The notes under the pieces: generated by a model
Told to the model about the DNA's origin: nothing
Seen by the model: the letters and a program-made list of their open reading frames with translations, nothing else
The model's database searches: none
Part shown: piece by piece, positions 16,374 through 25,187 of the stretch
Numbering within the stretch: position 1 is the stretch's first letter
Layout: the number at the start of each line of letters is the position of its first letter
Assembly (NCBI GenBank): GCA_902558545.1
Contig: CACEEJ010000007.1
Coordinates: 1 to 46,970, forward strand
Length of the DNA stretch: 46,970 bases
Reading direction: 5' to 3'
Source of the DNA: an uncultured Pelagibacteraceae bacterium
Lineage (GTDB): Bacteria; Pseudomonadota; Alphaproteobacteria; Pelagibacterales; Pelagibacteraceae
Made by a program: the position numbers and the translations under genes

Positions 16374-17524
16374 TGGAACAAAATTTTAAAATTAAGAATA
16401 TAACTAAAAATTCTACAAATTTAGAAGTTGACTGGAGCGATGGAAAAAAAAGTAAATTTAATTATTTATGGCTAAGAGACAATTGTCCAACTGCACACGA
16501 CAAAGACTCACGTCATAGAATGTTTAATATTTTAAAAGTATCAAACAATATTAACCCAAAAAAATTTGCAGTAAATAATGAAGGCAAGCTTGAAATTGAA
16601 TGGAGTGAAGGAGACCACGTAAGTTATTATGATCAAAATTGGCTAAGAGAAAACTGCTATACAATAAAAAATAATTTAGAATATAAATCACCATATCAAC
16701 TTTGGGACAATTCTTTACAAAATGACCTGAATTCAATTGAGATTGAACATGATGAAATTATGAGTTCAGATGAAGGGCTTGTCAGATGGTTAGAACTTTT
16801 ACATCATACTGGAATTGCTATAGTAAAAAATGCTCCAACTGAAAATAATTCTGGCTTTAAAATTTTAAACAGAATTAGCCATACCAGAGAAACTTTTTTT
16901 AAAACACCATTTGAAGTAATTAATATTCCTAAACCAAATAATTCTGCATACACAGCGCATGCTTTAAGAAATCATATGGATTTACCATGGTTTGAAACAC
17001 CACCTGGATATCAATTTCTTCATTGTTTAGTAAATTCTGCAACTGGAGGAGACTCATCCGCCGTAGATGGCTTTGCAGTAGCGGATTATTTGAGAAAAAA
17101 TGAGAAAGAAATATTTGATACGCTAGTAAACGTTCATTTAAAATTTAGAGATATGGATTATACACAAGAGTCTGTAAGAAGTTATTATGCACCTGCAATA
17201 TCTCTAACAAAAGATAACGATTACCATGATATTCGGTTCAGTGTAGCAACTATGGATGCTCTAGACTGTCATCCTGATTTAATGGATAAAGTTTATAAAG
17301 CTCATCACCGATTTGGAAATTTACTTCATGACGATCAATTCCAGATTAAATTTAGATTAGGACCAGGTGATATTTTTTCTTTTAACAATAGACGACTATT
17401 ACACGGTAGAACTGAATATGATCCAAATTCAGGACATAGACATTTACAAGGTTATTACATGGATCGAGATGAAATTATTGGAAGACTAAGATATTTAAAA
17501 AATTCGGTTAATTCCAACCAGTAA
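16373..17524 (+). CDS. Gamma-butyrobetaine hydroxylase-like 2OG oxygenase
   Basis: Two-domain oxygenase of the gamma-butyrobetaine dioxygenase (BBOX)/trimethyllysine dioxygenase type, 383 residues; BBOX makes L-carnitine. The N-terminal DUF971 domain has the hallmark WLRDNC (33-38); the TauD-like domain carries H201 and D203 (NHMD) and H344 (LLHGR), near the positions I recall for human BBOX1. The preceding ring AYTAHALRN and the block PPGYQFLHC are typical. The N-terminal zinc site is degraded: C38 and H82 remain, but the other two expected Cys are not there (CPTAHD). Substrate is therefore likely a trimethylammonium compound but not proven. Its 3' end overlaps the convergent dehydrogenase by 17 bases. 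Confidence 0.82.
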   Translation: MEQNFKIKNITKNSTNLEVDWSDGKKSKFNYLWLRDNCPTAHDKDSRHRMFNILKVSNNINPKKFAVNNEGKLEIEWSEGDHVSYYDQNWLRENCYTIKNNLEYKSPYQLWDNSLQNDLNSIEIEHDEIMSSDEGLVRWLELLHHTGIAIVKNAPTENNSGFKILNRISHTRETFFKTPFEVINIPKPNNSAYTAHALRNHMDLPWFETPPGYQFLHCLVNSATGGDSSAVDGFAVADYLRKNEKEIFDTLVNVHLKFRDMDYTQESVRSYYAPAISLTKDNDYHDIRFSVATMDALDCHPDLMDKVYKAHHRFGNLLHDDQFQIKFRLGPGDIFSFNNRRLLHGRTEYDPNSGHRHLQGYYMDRDEIIGRLRYLKNSVNSNQ

Positions 17525-18938
17525 CATTCTTTACTTCAAGATATTCCTCAAGGCCCCAAACACCTCCTTCTCTCCCATTACCTGATTGTCTGTAACCACC
17601 AAATGGAGTTCCGGCATCTGCTCCATTTCCATTAATGTAAACACAGCCTGATCTTAATTTTTTAGCAACACGATGTGCTTTTTCTCTATCTTCAGTTTGC
17701 AAATAATTTCCAAGACCATAAGAAGTATCGTTTACAATATTGACTGCCTCATCTTCAGTTTCAAAGGGAATTATAGATAACACAGGTCCAAAAATTTCTT
17801 CTTTAGCAATTCTCATGTCATTAGTTACATCTGTAAATATAGTTGGTTTGATAAAGTATCCTTTGTTCAAACCGTTTGGTAACTCAGGTCCACCTGCTGC
17901 AAGAGTTGCGCCTTCCGAAATTCCACTTTCAATAAGATTTATAATTTTATCATATTGAATTTTAGAAATTACTGGTCCTATATGATCTCCTTTTTTTGAA
18001 GCTTGATCTACTTTAATTTTGTTTGCCTCATCTATTGCTTCTTTAACAGCTCTTTCATAAATTGATTTCTCAACCAGCATTCTTGTTGGTGCATCACAAG
18101 ATTGACCAGAATTGCTCATTACATTTCGAATGCCATCTCTTACTGCATCTTTATAACTATCAGCAAAAACAATGTTTCCACCTTTACCACCTAATTCAAG
18201 ACAAACTCTTTTGATTGTTTCTGAGGCGTTTTTTGAAATTAATCTTCCTGCTCTTGTTGAACCTGTGAAAGAAACCATATCAATATCAGGGTGGCTTGAA
18301 ATGTGGGTTCCCACTCCTGCACCGTCTCCATTTATCAAATTAAATACACCTTTTGGAAAACCTACTTCATCAATCATTTCTGCAAATAGCATTCCAGAAA
18401 TAGGAGCAATTTCTGATGGTTTTAAAATCATTGTACATCCAGTTGCGAATGCTGGAACAACCTTTAAAGCAATTTGATTAATTGGCCAATTCCAAGGTGT
18501 GATTAATCCACAAACTCCAATTGGCTCATAATAGATATGATTATTTGATTTATTATCAAAGTGTTCATCAAATTTAAAATTTTTTAATCTTAAAATAAAA
18601 TCATCTAAATGATCTTTCCCTGAAGCTGTTTGAACATCTGTTGCCCAATCCATTGGTGCACCCATTTCAAGAGAAATAGCCTCAGCCATTTCATTAAATC
18701 TTTTTTTATAAACTGATGATAATTTTTCAAGTAAACTAAGCCTTTCTTCCTTTCTGGTTTCTTTCCAAGTATCAAAGGCATTTTTTGCTGATTTAACAGC
18801 TAAATCTGTATCCTCTTTTGAACCTAAAGAAATAACAGCAAACGGATCCTCATTGCACGGATTAATTACTTCAAAATCATTTTTTTTAATTGGATCAACC
18901 CACTGACCATTTATGTAAAATTTTCTTCTATCTAACAT
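17508..18938 (-). CDS. NAD(P)-dependent aldehyde dehydrogenase
   Basis: Cytoplasmic aldehyde dehydrogenase, 476 residues, full length. N150 (TPWNW), KPSE cofactor block, FTGSTRAG, E248 (LELGGKGG) and C281 (GQSCDAPTRM) are all present. It is a clear paralogue of the enzyme at 31970-33403: both begin MLDxxxFYINGxWV and share motifs along the whole length. Substrate unknown; relatives act on aminoaldehydes and betaine aldehyde-like compounds, which would suit neighbouring polyamine and betaine genes. It follows the beta-hydroxyacid dehydrogenase gene after 20 bases on the same strand and overlaps the convergent oxygenase gene by 17 bases. Confidence 0.88.
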   Translation of the reverse strand: MLDRRKFYINGQWVDPIKKNDFEVINPCNEDPFAVISLGSKEDTDLAVKSAKNAFDTWKETRKEERLSLLEKLSSVYKKRFNEMAEAISLEMGAPMDWATDVQTASGKDHLDDFILRLKNFKFDEHFDNKSNNHIYYEPIGVCGLITPWNWPINQIALKVVPAFATGCTMILKPSEIAPISGMLFAEMIDEVGFPKGVFNLINGDGAGVGTHISSHPDIDMVSFTGSTRAGRLISKNASETIKRVCLELGGKGGNIVFADSYKDAVRDGIRNVMSNSGQSCDAPTRMLVEKSIYERAVKEAIDEANKIKVDQASKKGDHIGPVISKIQYDKIINLIESGISEGATLAAGGPELPNGLNKGYFIKPTIFTDVTNDMRIAKEEIFGPVLSIIPFETEDEAVNIVNDTSYGLGNYLQTEDREKAHRVAKKLRSGCVYINGNGADAGTPFGGYRQSGNGREGGVWGLEEYLEVKNVTGWN

Positions 18939-18958
18939 TTTTTATATTAACACATTAA

Positions 18959-19900
18959 TTAAATTTCATATCCTTTTTCCTCAGGTTCATTATCAACCAA
19001 CTCATCAGGAAAACCATTAGCCCTAAAATTAATATTATTTAAATCCTCCATCCTTTTCACAATCATTGATGACCAAGCTCTGGAACCATATTTTTTTTGA
19101 CCATCTTTAAAAATTTCAACTATTTGTGGAGAAATTTCTAAAGGAGCATTCAGTTTTTTTGCAAGATTGTCAAATAGACTTGTGTCTTTTAAAACCAAAT
19201 CCATTGTAAAATTTATATTATAAGATCCATTTAATATAACCTGACTTTCAGTTTCATGCACAAATGAATTACCAGAGGAAATAGCAATTCCTTTATAAGT
19301 TTTTGCTAAATCTAAATTAGATTTTTTTGCTACAGTCCAAGCCTCACCTAATGCAACTAAATGTGCAGATGCTAGATAATTTGTAATTACTTTTAATACA
19401 CTTGCTGTACCAAGCTTACCAGTGTGCAATATTTTTCTCCCCATAACAGTTAATGCAGGTAAAATTTTTTCAAATGCTTTTCTTTTTCCACCCACGAATA
19501 TAGCAATATTACCTGTTGCTGCTCTATGACATCCACCACTCACAGGTCCATCCAAAGGGATAGCTTTTTTTTCTATTACTTTTTTCCCAAGTCTTTTTAC
19601 CTCATTTTCGTCTGTGGTACTCATTTCTAGCCAAATTTTCTTTTCTGATAAACCATTTAGAATTCCATCTTCACTTTCCATAACTTCTGCAGAAACCTCT
19701 GGAGAAGGAAGAGAGGTAATGATTAAATCAGATTGTTCAGCTAATTCTTTTGGAGACTTTGCAACTTTAGCACCTAAATCTTTCAAAGAATTTGTTAAAG
19801 TTTCATCTAAATCTCTTACTGTGAGATCAAAGTTATTTCTTAATAAACTTCCCGCAAGTTTTCCTCCAACATTACCTAAACCGATAAATCCAATTTTCAT
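18959..19900 (-). CDS. Beta-hydroxyacid dehydrogenase (3-hydroxyisobutyrate dehydrogenase family)
   Basis: NAD(P)-dependent dehydrogenase, 313 residues. Rossmann loop GFIGLGNVG (4-12), substrate-binding block DGPVSGGCHRAATG (127-140) and the catalytic Lys region GTASVLKVITNYL with K180 and N184 identify the family, which includes 3-hydroxyisobutyrate, tartronate semialdehyde and L-threonine-type dehydrogenases. The second residue of the usual substrate signature DxPVSGG is Gly here. It overlaps the upstream EamA gene by four bases (ATGA) and is 20 bases from the aldehyde dehydrogenase, so a hydroxyacid-semialdehyde-acid sequence is plausible. Exact substrate unknown. Confidence 0.85.
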   Translation of the reverse strand: MKIGFIGLGNVGGKLAGSLLRNNFDLTVRDLDETLTNSLKDLGAKVAKSPKELAEQSDLIITSLPSPEVSAEVMESEDGILNGLSEKKIWLEMSTTDENEVKRLGKKVIEKKAIPLDGPVSGGCHRAATGNIAIFVGGKRKAFEKILPALTVMGRKILHTGKLGTASVLKVITNYLASAHLVALGEAWTVAKKSNLDLAKTYKGIAISSGNSFVHETESQVILNGSYNINFTMDLVLKDTSLFDNLAKKLNAPLEISPQIVEIFKDGQKKYGSRAWSSMIVKRMEDLNNINFRANGFPDELVDNEPEEKGYEI

Positions 19901-20769
19901 TTTATTTCCTCTTCTTTTTTGTTTTTTGTAAATACAATTAAAATCACACCAACTATGATTATTGCACCACCTATAAATAATTCTGGAGTTGGTTTTTCTC
20001 CTAAAAGAAAAATAGCAGCTAATAAACCTGTTGGCGGTATCCCCATAGTTACGATCGGTAGTACTTTATAAAGTGGATTGTTTTTCAAAACATAATAGAA
20101 ACAACCATAAGTAATTGGTTGCATGATGAAACCTATATAAATTGCAATAATCCAATGATCAAATTTTGCATTTGATAAATAATTAATTGTGTTTCCATCA
20201 ATTATTGCAGATAGCATCACCAATATTGGTCCAGAGAATAAGGCTAACCAAGCAACTAAGGCTAAAGGATTTATTTCTTTACTTAAAGGTTTAACCATAA
20301 CTTGCCCAAGAGCCCATACAGCTGAACCTAAAATCGTAAGTCCAATTCCAATAAATTTTCCATCCAAGTTAGGAGATCCTGTTAAAATATAAACACCAAC
20401 AAAAGCGATAGCTATACCTATCAAAGCTCTAATAGTTGGTTTTTCTTTAAGCATGAAGTAAGCAAAAATAACTCCAAATGGAACTTCTGTTTGAACTAAA
20501 AGAACTGCTGCAGATGCATCAATTAAATTTAAACCAGAATATGTAATGCTATATTGTAAAGTATTAGCCACTAATGATGCAGCAAAAATTCTTTTTAAAT
20601 ATCCTTTTGGTATTGGAAACCACCAAATTAATAATGATGCAGCAAACGTAAATCTGATACCCATCAAAAGAATAGGAGGAAAAGATTCAAATGCTGGTTT
20701 AGCTATTACAAAACCAAAGCCTAAAAAAATAGGCACCAAGGATGCTACGAAAGTATCTTTTATATTCAT
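19897..20769 (-). CDS. EamA/DMT-superfamily transporter
   Basis: Inner-membrane drug/metabolite-type transporter, 290 residues, two EamA repeats. The first half shows FAASLLIWWFPIPKGYLKRI and SAAVLLVQTEVPFGVIFAYF-type segments; the second begins near FIGIGLTILGSAVWALGQVM. It resembles YdcZ/RhaT-like amino-acid or metabolite exporters but the substrate is unknown. First gene of the minus-strand operon with the two dehydrogenases and divergent from the Asp/Glu-racemase-like gene across a 58-base gap. A short polar tail (KNKKEEE) ends the protein. Confidence 0.87.
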   Translation of the reverse strand: MNIKDTFVASLVPIFLGFGFVIAKPAFESFPPILLMGIRFTFAASLLIWWFPIPKGYLKRIFAASLVANTLQYSITYSGLNLIDASAAVLLVQTEVPFGVIFAYFMLKEKPTIRALIGIAIAFVGVYILTGSPNLDGKFIGIGLTILGSAVWALGQVMVKPLSKEINPLALVAWLALFSGPILVMLSAIIDGNTINYLSNAKFDHWIIAIYIGFIMQPITYGCFYYVLKNNPLYKVLPIVTMGIPPTGLLAAIFLLGEKPTPELFIGGAIIIVGVILIVFTKNKKEEEIK

Positions 20770-20827
20770 ACTTATTTTTTAAATTAATGATTATTAAAGA
20801 ACTTCTGATATATTCACCTTTTAAATT
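20770..20827. promoter_or_regulatory. Divergent intergenic region
   Basis: 58 AT-rich bases between two divergent operons (EamA on the minus strand, racemase-fold protein on the plus strand). It must hold both promoters or parts of them, but I see no convincing -35/-10 pair, palindrome or ribosome binding site. Confidence 0.35.
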
Positions 20828-21574
20828 ATGAATTCAACAAAAATAGATCCTAAATATATTACCAAATCAAATCCAAGAATTGGACTTATTGCGCTTGCAA
20901 GTGATTTTATGATTGAAAGAGATTTTATAAACGTAATTAAAGACAGAGAGGTTGATTTCTTTGTAAATCGTATTGAATGCTACAACCCGCTAACAAAAGA
21001 AAATTTGATCAAAATGTCAAACAAAGTAACTGAGGTAACAAAAGATATATTACCTGATCAGGATATCGATTGTGTTGTTTATGGCTGTACATCTGGAACA
21101 ATAGCTGCAGGTTATGATTCTATAGAGAAAAAAGTAAAAGCTGCAAAACCTATGGCAGAAGTGACAACTCCAAGCACCGCTGCAATCAAAGCTTTAAAGA
21201 AGTTAAATATTAGTAAGATAAGTCTATTTACACCTTATAGCAAAAAACTTAACGATGAAGTTTTGGAATATTTTAAAAACGAAGGGTTTGAAGTTACTTC
21301 AAATTCTTACTTTGATATAGAAGCTGATTACGATATCGGAAAAGTTGATCAGAATTATTTATTTAAAGTTCTATCCGAAATAGATTTAAATGGAGCAGAG
21401 GCTCTCTTTGTTTCTTGTACTGCTTTACCAGTATTGCCAATTATTGATAAATTAGAGAAAAAATTAAATACTATCGTTTTATCTAGCAATCAGGCTTTAA
21501 TTTGGGATACGCTTGTTAAAATAAACAAAAATAATTCTGTTGAAGGATTTGGTAAATTATTTAATGAAAATTAA
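20828..21574 (+). CDS. Asp/Glu racemase-fold protein (maleate isomerase/EutA-like)
   Basis: 248-residue cytoplasmic protein of the Asp/Glu racemase, maleate cis-trans isomerase and arylmalonate decarboxylase fold. Both catalytic Cys are present, C87 in YGCTSGT and C197 in VSCTALP, which points to an isomerase or racemase rather than a one-Cys decarboxylase. EutA of ectoine-use operons belongs here and is encoded next to a DoeA/EutD enzyme; the next gene here is such a DoeA-like protein, starting one base before this stop is complete (TAATG). Function in ectoine operons is itself not settled, so the substrate remains open. Confidence 0.8.
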   Translation: MNSTKIDPKYITKSNPRIGLIALASDFMIERDFINVIKDREVDFFVNRIECYNPLTKENLIKMSNKVTEVTKDILPDQDIDCVVYGCTSGTIAAGYDSIEKKVKAAKPMAEVTTPSTAAIKALKKLNISKISLFTPYSKKLNDEVLEYFKNEGFEVTSNSYFDIEADYDIGKVDQNYLFKVLSEIDLNGAEALFVSCTALPVLPIIDKLEKKLNTIVLSSNQALIWDTLVKINKNNSVEGFGKLFNEN

Positions 21575-22743
21575 TGTTGTTCACAAGAGAAGAATATAAG
21601 CAAAGATTAACAAAAGTTAAAAAAATGATGCAAGAAAAAGGCATCGATCTTTTAATCTCACATGACACTAACAACATGAATTACCTAACAGGTTATGATG
21701 CTTGGTCTTTTTATTATGCTCAATGTGCAATTGTTCATATAGATGCAGACGAGCCTCTATGCTTTGTTAGGGCTCAAGATGCAGGTGGCGCATATATTAA
21801 AACTTATTTAAAGGATGAGAATATTTTAGTTTATGACGAAAATTATATCCATACTTGGCCAAAACATCCTTATGATAATTTGGTAGAGATTATAAAAGAA
21901 AGAAAATGGGATAAGTTATGCATTGGATTAGAAATGGATGCGCATTACTTCACTGCGTTTTGTTATGAAAAAATAAAGCAAGGATTACCTAATGCAAAAA
22001 TCAAAGATAGCGATCGTTTAGTTAATTGGGCAAGGTTAGTAAAATCAAATGCTGAAATAGGTTTTATGAAATCAGCTGCAAAAATTTCTGAAAAAGGAAT
22101 GAAAACTGCAATGGAGGTTATTAAACCAGGAGTAAGACAGTGCGATGCAGTAGGTGAAATTCAAAAAACTTTATTTTATGGAACAGAAGAATTTGGAGGA
22201 GAATATTCTAGTATTGCAACATTACTTCCAACAGGGAAAGGTACTTCAGCTTCGCATTTAACAGCAACACAAGATAAATTTGTGGAGGGTGAGGCTACCA
22301 TTATTGAATTATCTGGGGTTTATAAGAGATATCATGCTCCAATGGCGAGAACAGTTCTGCTTGGAAAACCCAATCAATTAAAGATTGATACAATGAACAA
22401 AACAATTGAAGCTTTAAATGCTGGAATAAGTCAAATTAAACCTGGGAATACAGCAGATGATGTTGCGCAAGCCTTTTGGAAAATATTAGATAAATACGGA
22501 ATAGAAAAAAAATCTAGAACGGGTTATTCGATTGGAATTGGTTATCCTCCTGATTGGGGTGAGCATACACTTAATATTTATAAAGGAGATATGACAGTTC
22601 TTGAACCCAATGTTTGTTTTCATATGATAGCAGTAATGCAGTTCGGTGATTGGGGTGTTGAAGCATCTGAGGCCATAAGAGTTACAGAGAATGGATCAGA
22701 ATTGTTCTGTAATTTTCCAAAAGAGCTTCATATTAAGAGTTAA
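21574..22743 (+). CDS. doeA: M24-family hydrolase, ectoine hydrolase (DoeA/EutD)-like
   Basis: 389-residue pita-bread (creatinase/aminopeptidase P fold) protein with an N-terminal creatinase domain (1-150) and a C-terminal M24 domain. The usual dimetal ligands are absent: the first Asp position reads IELSG (E245, S247) and the second HAPMART (H254), as in ectoine hydrolase DoeA and unlike true metalloaminopeptidases. GYPPDWGEHT (323-332) and GDWGVEASE (358-366) closely follow DoeA. DoeA opens the ectoine ring to N-acetyl-diaminobutyrate. EutB/EutC, DoeB and DoeD are not seen here, so another cyclic amidine, lactam or creatine-like substrate is possible. TAATG overlap with the preceding racemase-fold gene. 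Confidence 0.75.
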   Translation: MLFTREEYKQRLTKVKKMMQEKGIDLLISHDTNNMNYLTGYDAWSFYYAQCAIVHIDADEPLCFVRAQDAGGAYIKTYLKDENILVYDENYIHTWPKHPYDNLVEIIKERKWDKLCIGLEMDAHYFTAFCYEKIKQGLPNAKIKDSDRLVNWARLVKSNAEIGFMKSAAKISEKGMKTAMEVIKPGVRQCDAVGEIQKTLFYGTEEFGGEYSSIATLLPTGKGTSASHLTATQDKFVEGEATIIELSGVYKRYHAPMARTVLLGKPNQLKIDTMNKTIEALNAGISQIKPGNTADDVAQAFWKILDKYGIEKKSRTGYSIGIGYPPDWGEHTLNIYKGDMTVLEPNVCFHMIAVMQFGDWGVEASEAIRVTENGSELFCNFPKELHIKS

Positions 22744-22788
22744 TTAGCTATTGAAATCTATTTACACAAATGTTTTATATGCACCTTT

Positions 22789-23874
22789 ATGTCTAAAAAT
22801 CCAGAGTTTGTAAAATTTGATAAAGTTGATAAAAGTTACGACGGCAAAGTTCTTGTCGTTAAAGATCTTCAATTAGATATTGCAGAAGGCGAATTCATAA
22901 CAATGCTTGGTCCGTCTGGTTCAGGCAAAACAACTTGTCTAATGATGTTGGCTGGTTTTGAAACACCAACTCATGGTGAAATATTATTAGATGGAAATAT
23001 AATTTCTAACATTCCTCCTCATAAAAGAGGTATTGGTATGGTTTTCCAAAACTACGCATTGTTTCCACATATGACAGTTTATGAAAATTTAGCTTTCCCA
23101 CTAAGAGTAAGAAAAGTTGAAAAAGATGAAATAGATAAAAAAGTTGATAAAGCATTATCGATGGTTTCATTAAGTGGTTTTGAAACTAGAATGCCTGCTC
23201 AACTTTCTGGTGGTCAGCAACAAAGGGTAGCAGTTGCAAGAGCTTTGGTATTTGATCCAGCAGTAGTATTAATGGATGAACCACTTGGAGCACTAGATAA
23301 AAATTTAAGAGAAAGCATGCAATATGAAATTAAACATATTCATGAAAGTATTGGAGTAACAGTTGTATATGTAACTCATGATCAAAGTGAGGCATTAACT
23401 ATGTCAAACCGAATTGCAGTATTTAATGATGGGAAAGTTCAACAACTTTCAGATCCAGCTGAACTTTATGAGAAGCCAGTTAATTCTTTTGTTGCTGAGT
23501 TCATTGGTGAAAATAATACCTTCAATGGTGAAGTGATTGATATTGCAAAAGATAAATGTAAAGTGAAATTAGCAAACTCAGAAATTTTAGCTAATCCAAT
23601 TTCAATTAAGTCTAAAGGTGAAAAAACTACAGTTTCCTTAAGACCTGAAAGAGCATTAATTAATCCTATTGATAAGATGGATAATATGTTTACTGGAAAG
23701 ATAGAAGAAGTTATCTATCACGGTGATCATACAAGGGTTAGATTAAATCTTTTAGGAAGCTCGGAGTTTATTCTTAAAGTTCCTAACAGTACATCCAATT
23801 TAGAATTAAAGGTTAGTCAAGATATAAATATTGGATGGAATAGTGTTGATGCGAGAGCATTAGACCCAAAATAA
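22789..23874 (+). CDS. potA: Spermidine/putrescine-type ABC importer ATPase
   Basis: Cytoplasmic ATPase of a PotA-type importer, 361 residues. Walker A GPSGSGKTT (41-49), signature LSGGQ (139-143), Walker B VVLMDEP (159-165), the VTHDQSEA switch block and a C-terminal TOBE region (about 240-355). PotA-type ATPases serve polyamines, but close relatives move other amines, thiamine or iron. It starts 45 bases after the DoeA-like gene on the same strand; the binding protein and two permeases follow, so a complete importer is encoded to 27309. Confidence 0.9.
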   Translation: MSKNPEFVKFDKVDKSYDGKVLVVKDLQLDIAEGEFITMLGPSGSGKTTCLMMLAGFETPTHGEILLDGNIISNIPPHKRGIGMVFQNYALFPHMTVYENLAFPLRVRKVEKDEIDKKVDKALSMVSLSGFETRMPAQLSGGQQQRVAVARALVFDPAVVLMDEPLGALDKNLRESMQYEIKHIHESIGVTVVYVTHDQSEALTMSNRIAVFNDGKVQQLSDPAELYEKPVNSFVAEFIGENNTFNGEVIDIAKDKCKVKLANSEILANPISIKSKGEKTTVSLRPERALINPIDKMDNMFTGKIEEVIYHGDHTRVRLNLLGSSEFILKVPNSTSNLELKVSQDINIGWNSVDARALDPK

Positions 23875-23928
23875 TCTTATTTAAAAATACATATATTTAG
23901 TACACATATCTAATGACAAAATCAGCTG

Positions 23929-23959
23929 TTGACTTAATCATCCCTATTTGTTGTACTTT
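23929..23959 (+). promoter_or_regulatory. Possible promoter for the binding-protein gene
   Basis: The 129-base gap before the binding-protein ATG (24004) contains TTGACT (23929-23934), a good -35, followed 17-19 bases later by a poor -10 (TGTACT/TACTTT). A separate promoter here would help make more binding protein than ATPase. A strong ribosome binding site (GGAGGA) lies 3-4 bases before the ATG. Confidence 0.28.
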
Positions 23960-24003
23960 TACTTATATAAATTAATTTATATCAACGTTTAAACGGAGGA
24001 ATA

Positions 24004-25119
24004 ATGAAAAAACTAAGTAAATTATTACTAGCTCTTTCTTTTGTTGTATCTCTAACTTCTTCAGCCTTTGCTGTTACAGTAGCATCATGGGGTGGAGCTT
24101 ATACTGAGTCACAAAAGCTTGGGTATGGTGATCCTACTGCTAAAAAACTAGGAATAGAAATCAACTGGGTTGACTATTCTGGTGGTTTATCAGAAATCAA
24201 AGCACAAAAAGAAGCAGGTGCTATAACATGGGATATCATAGACTTATTTGCATTCGATACTATTAACGGATGTGATGAAGGTTTATTTGTTAAATTTGAT
24301 TTTGACAAAGATTTCCCAGCTGCGCCAGACGGAACTCCTGCAAGTGAAGACTTTTTCACAGATATGCCGAGTGAATGTGCTGTAGGGAATATTTTATATT
24401 CTTGGAACTATGCTTATAACAGTAACAATGTTAAAGGCACACCAAAAAGTATTAAAGATTTCTTTAATACTAAAAAGTTCCCTGGAAAAAGAGCAATCTA
24501 TAAAAGTGCTTTAACAAACTTAGAAATCGCTTTAGCAGCTGACGGTGTTAAGTTGGGTGATGGTGGAACTAGAGTTTACAGAAAACTTTTAGAAGACGGT
24601 GGAATCGACAGAGCTATGAATAAAATCAAAAAGCTTTGTACAGATCCTAAAGGTGGATGTGTTTTCTGGTCTGCAGGTGCTCAACCACCAGAACTTTTAA
24701 TGAGTGGTGAAGTTGTAATGGCAACTGGATGGAATGGAAGATTCTTTAACGCAATAGTTGGTGAAGGTGCACCACTTGTACAGGTATGGGATGGTCAAGG
24801 TCTTGACTACGAATATTTTGCACTTGTTAAAGGTGGACCAGACGAAGCAAATGCTAAAAAAGCTTTAGCTATGATGACTAACACTGAAATGTTAGCTGGT
24901 AGTGCGAAGTACATTGCATATGCTCCATGGAGAAAATCATCTCTTGATGTAATTACTGCTGGTGAGCCTTGGTACAAAGATGGTAAAACTAACATGATGC
25001 CACAAATGCCAACTGCTCCTGCAAACACTAAGAACTATTTCTTAGTAGACCCTTTCTTTTGGGCTGATAACAATACTGAGATCAGTGAGAAGTGGGAAGC
25101 AATGAAAGCAGGACTATAA
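24004..25119 (+). CDS. PotD-like periplasmic binding protein
   Basis: Periplasmic solute-binding protein (family 1/PotD type), 371 residues, with a Sec signal peptide: basic MKKLSK, hydrophobic core and probable cleavage after AFA (about residue 23). The mature protein opens TVASWGGAYTESQ, typical of PotD relatives, and has four or more Cys, which is unusual for this fold and could form disulfides (NGCDEG, SECAV, KLCTDPKGGCVF). Next to PotA/B/C-type genes, so it is the importer's substrate receptor; polyamine is likely but not shown. It is followed by a strong hairpin that separates it from the permease genes. Confidence 0.9.
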   Translation: MKKLSKLLLALSFVVSLTSSAFAVTVASWGGAYTESQKLGYGDPTAKKLGIEINWVDYSGGLSEIKAQKEAGAITWDIIDLFAFDTINGCDEGLFVKFDFDKDFPAAPDGTPASEDFFTDMPSECAVGNILYSWNYAYNSNNVKGTPKSIKDFFNTKKFPGKRAIYKSALTNLEIALAADGVKLGDGGTRVYRKLLEDGGIDRAMNKIKKLCTDPKGGCVFWSAGAQPPELLMSGEVVMATGWNGRFFNAIVGEGAPLVQVWDGQGLDYEYFALVKGGPDEANAKKALAMMTNTEMLAGSAKYIAYAPWRKSSLDVITAGEPWYKDGKTNMMPQMPTAPANTKNYFLVDPFFWADNNTEISEKWEAMKAGL

Positions 25120-25154
25120 TTTCAGTTTTAATCACTGAATTTATATAATATATT

Positions 25155-25187
25155 TAGGGCGGTTATTTTTAACCGCCCTATTTTTTT
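25155..25187 (+). terminator. Intra-operon terminator/attenuator before the permease gene
   Basis: Perfect 11-bp stem: TAGGGCGGTTA (25155-25165) pairs with TAACCGCCCTA (25170-25180) around a TTTT loop, followed by seven T (25181-25187). The permease ATG begins at 25188, directly after the T-run. Partial termination here would leave much binding protein and little permease, a common arrangement for ABC importers. Confidence 0.93.

Noticed and set aside
21574..22743. Reading the M24 protein as a metalloaminopeptidase or Xaa-Pro peptidase
   Set aside because: The metal-binding Asp positions are replaced (IELSG, HAPMART), as in the creatinase/ectoine-hydrolase type.
23913..23975. 20-codon frame in the gap before the PotD-like gene
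   Set aside because: No ribosome binding site, no recognisable layout and it overlaps the best promoter candidate.
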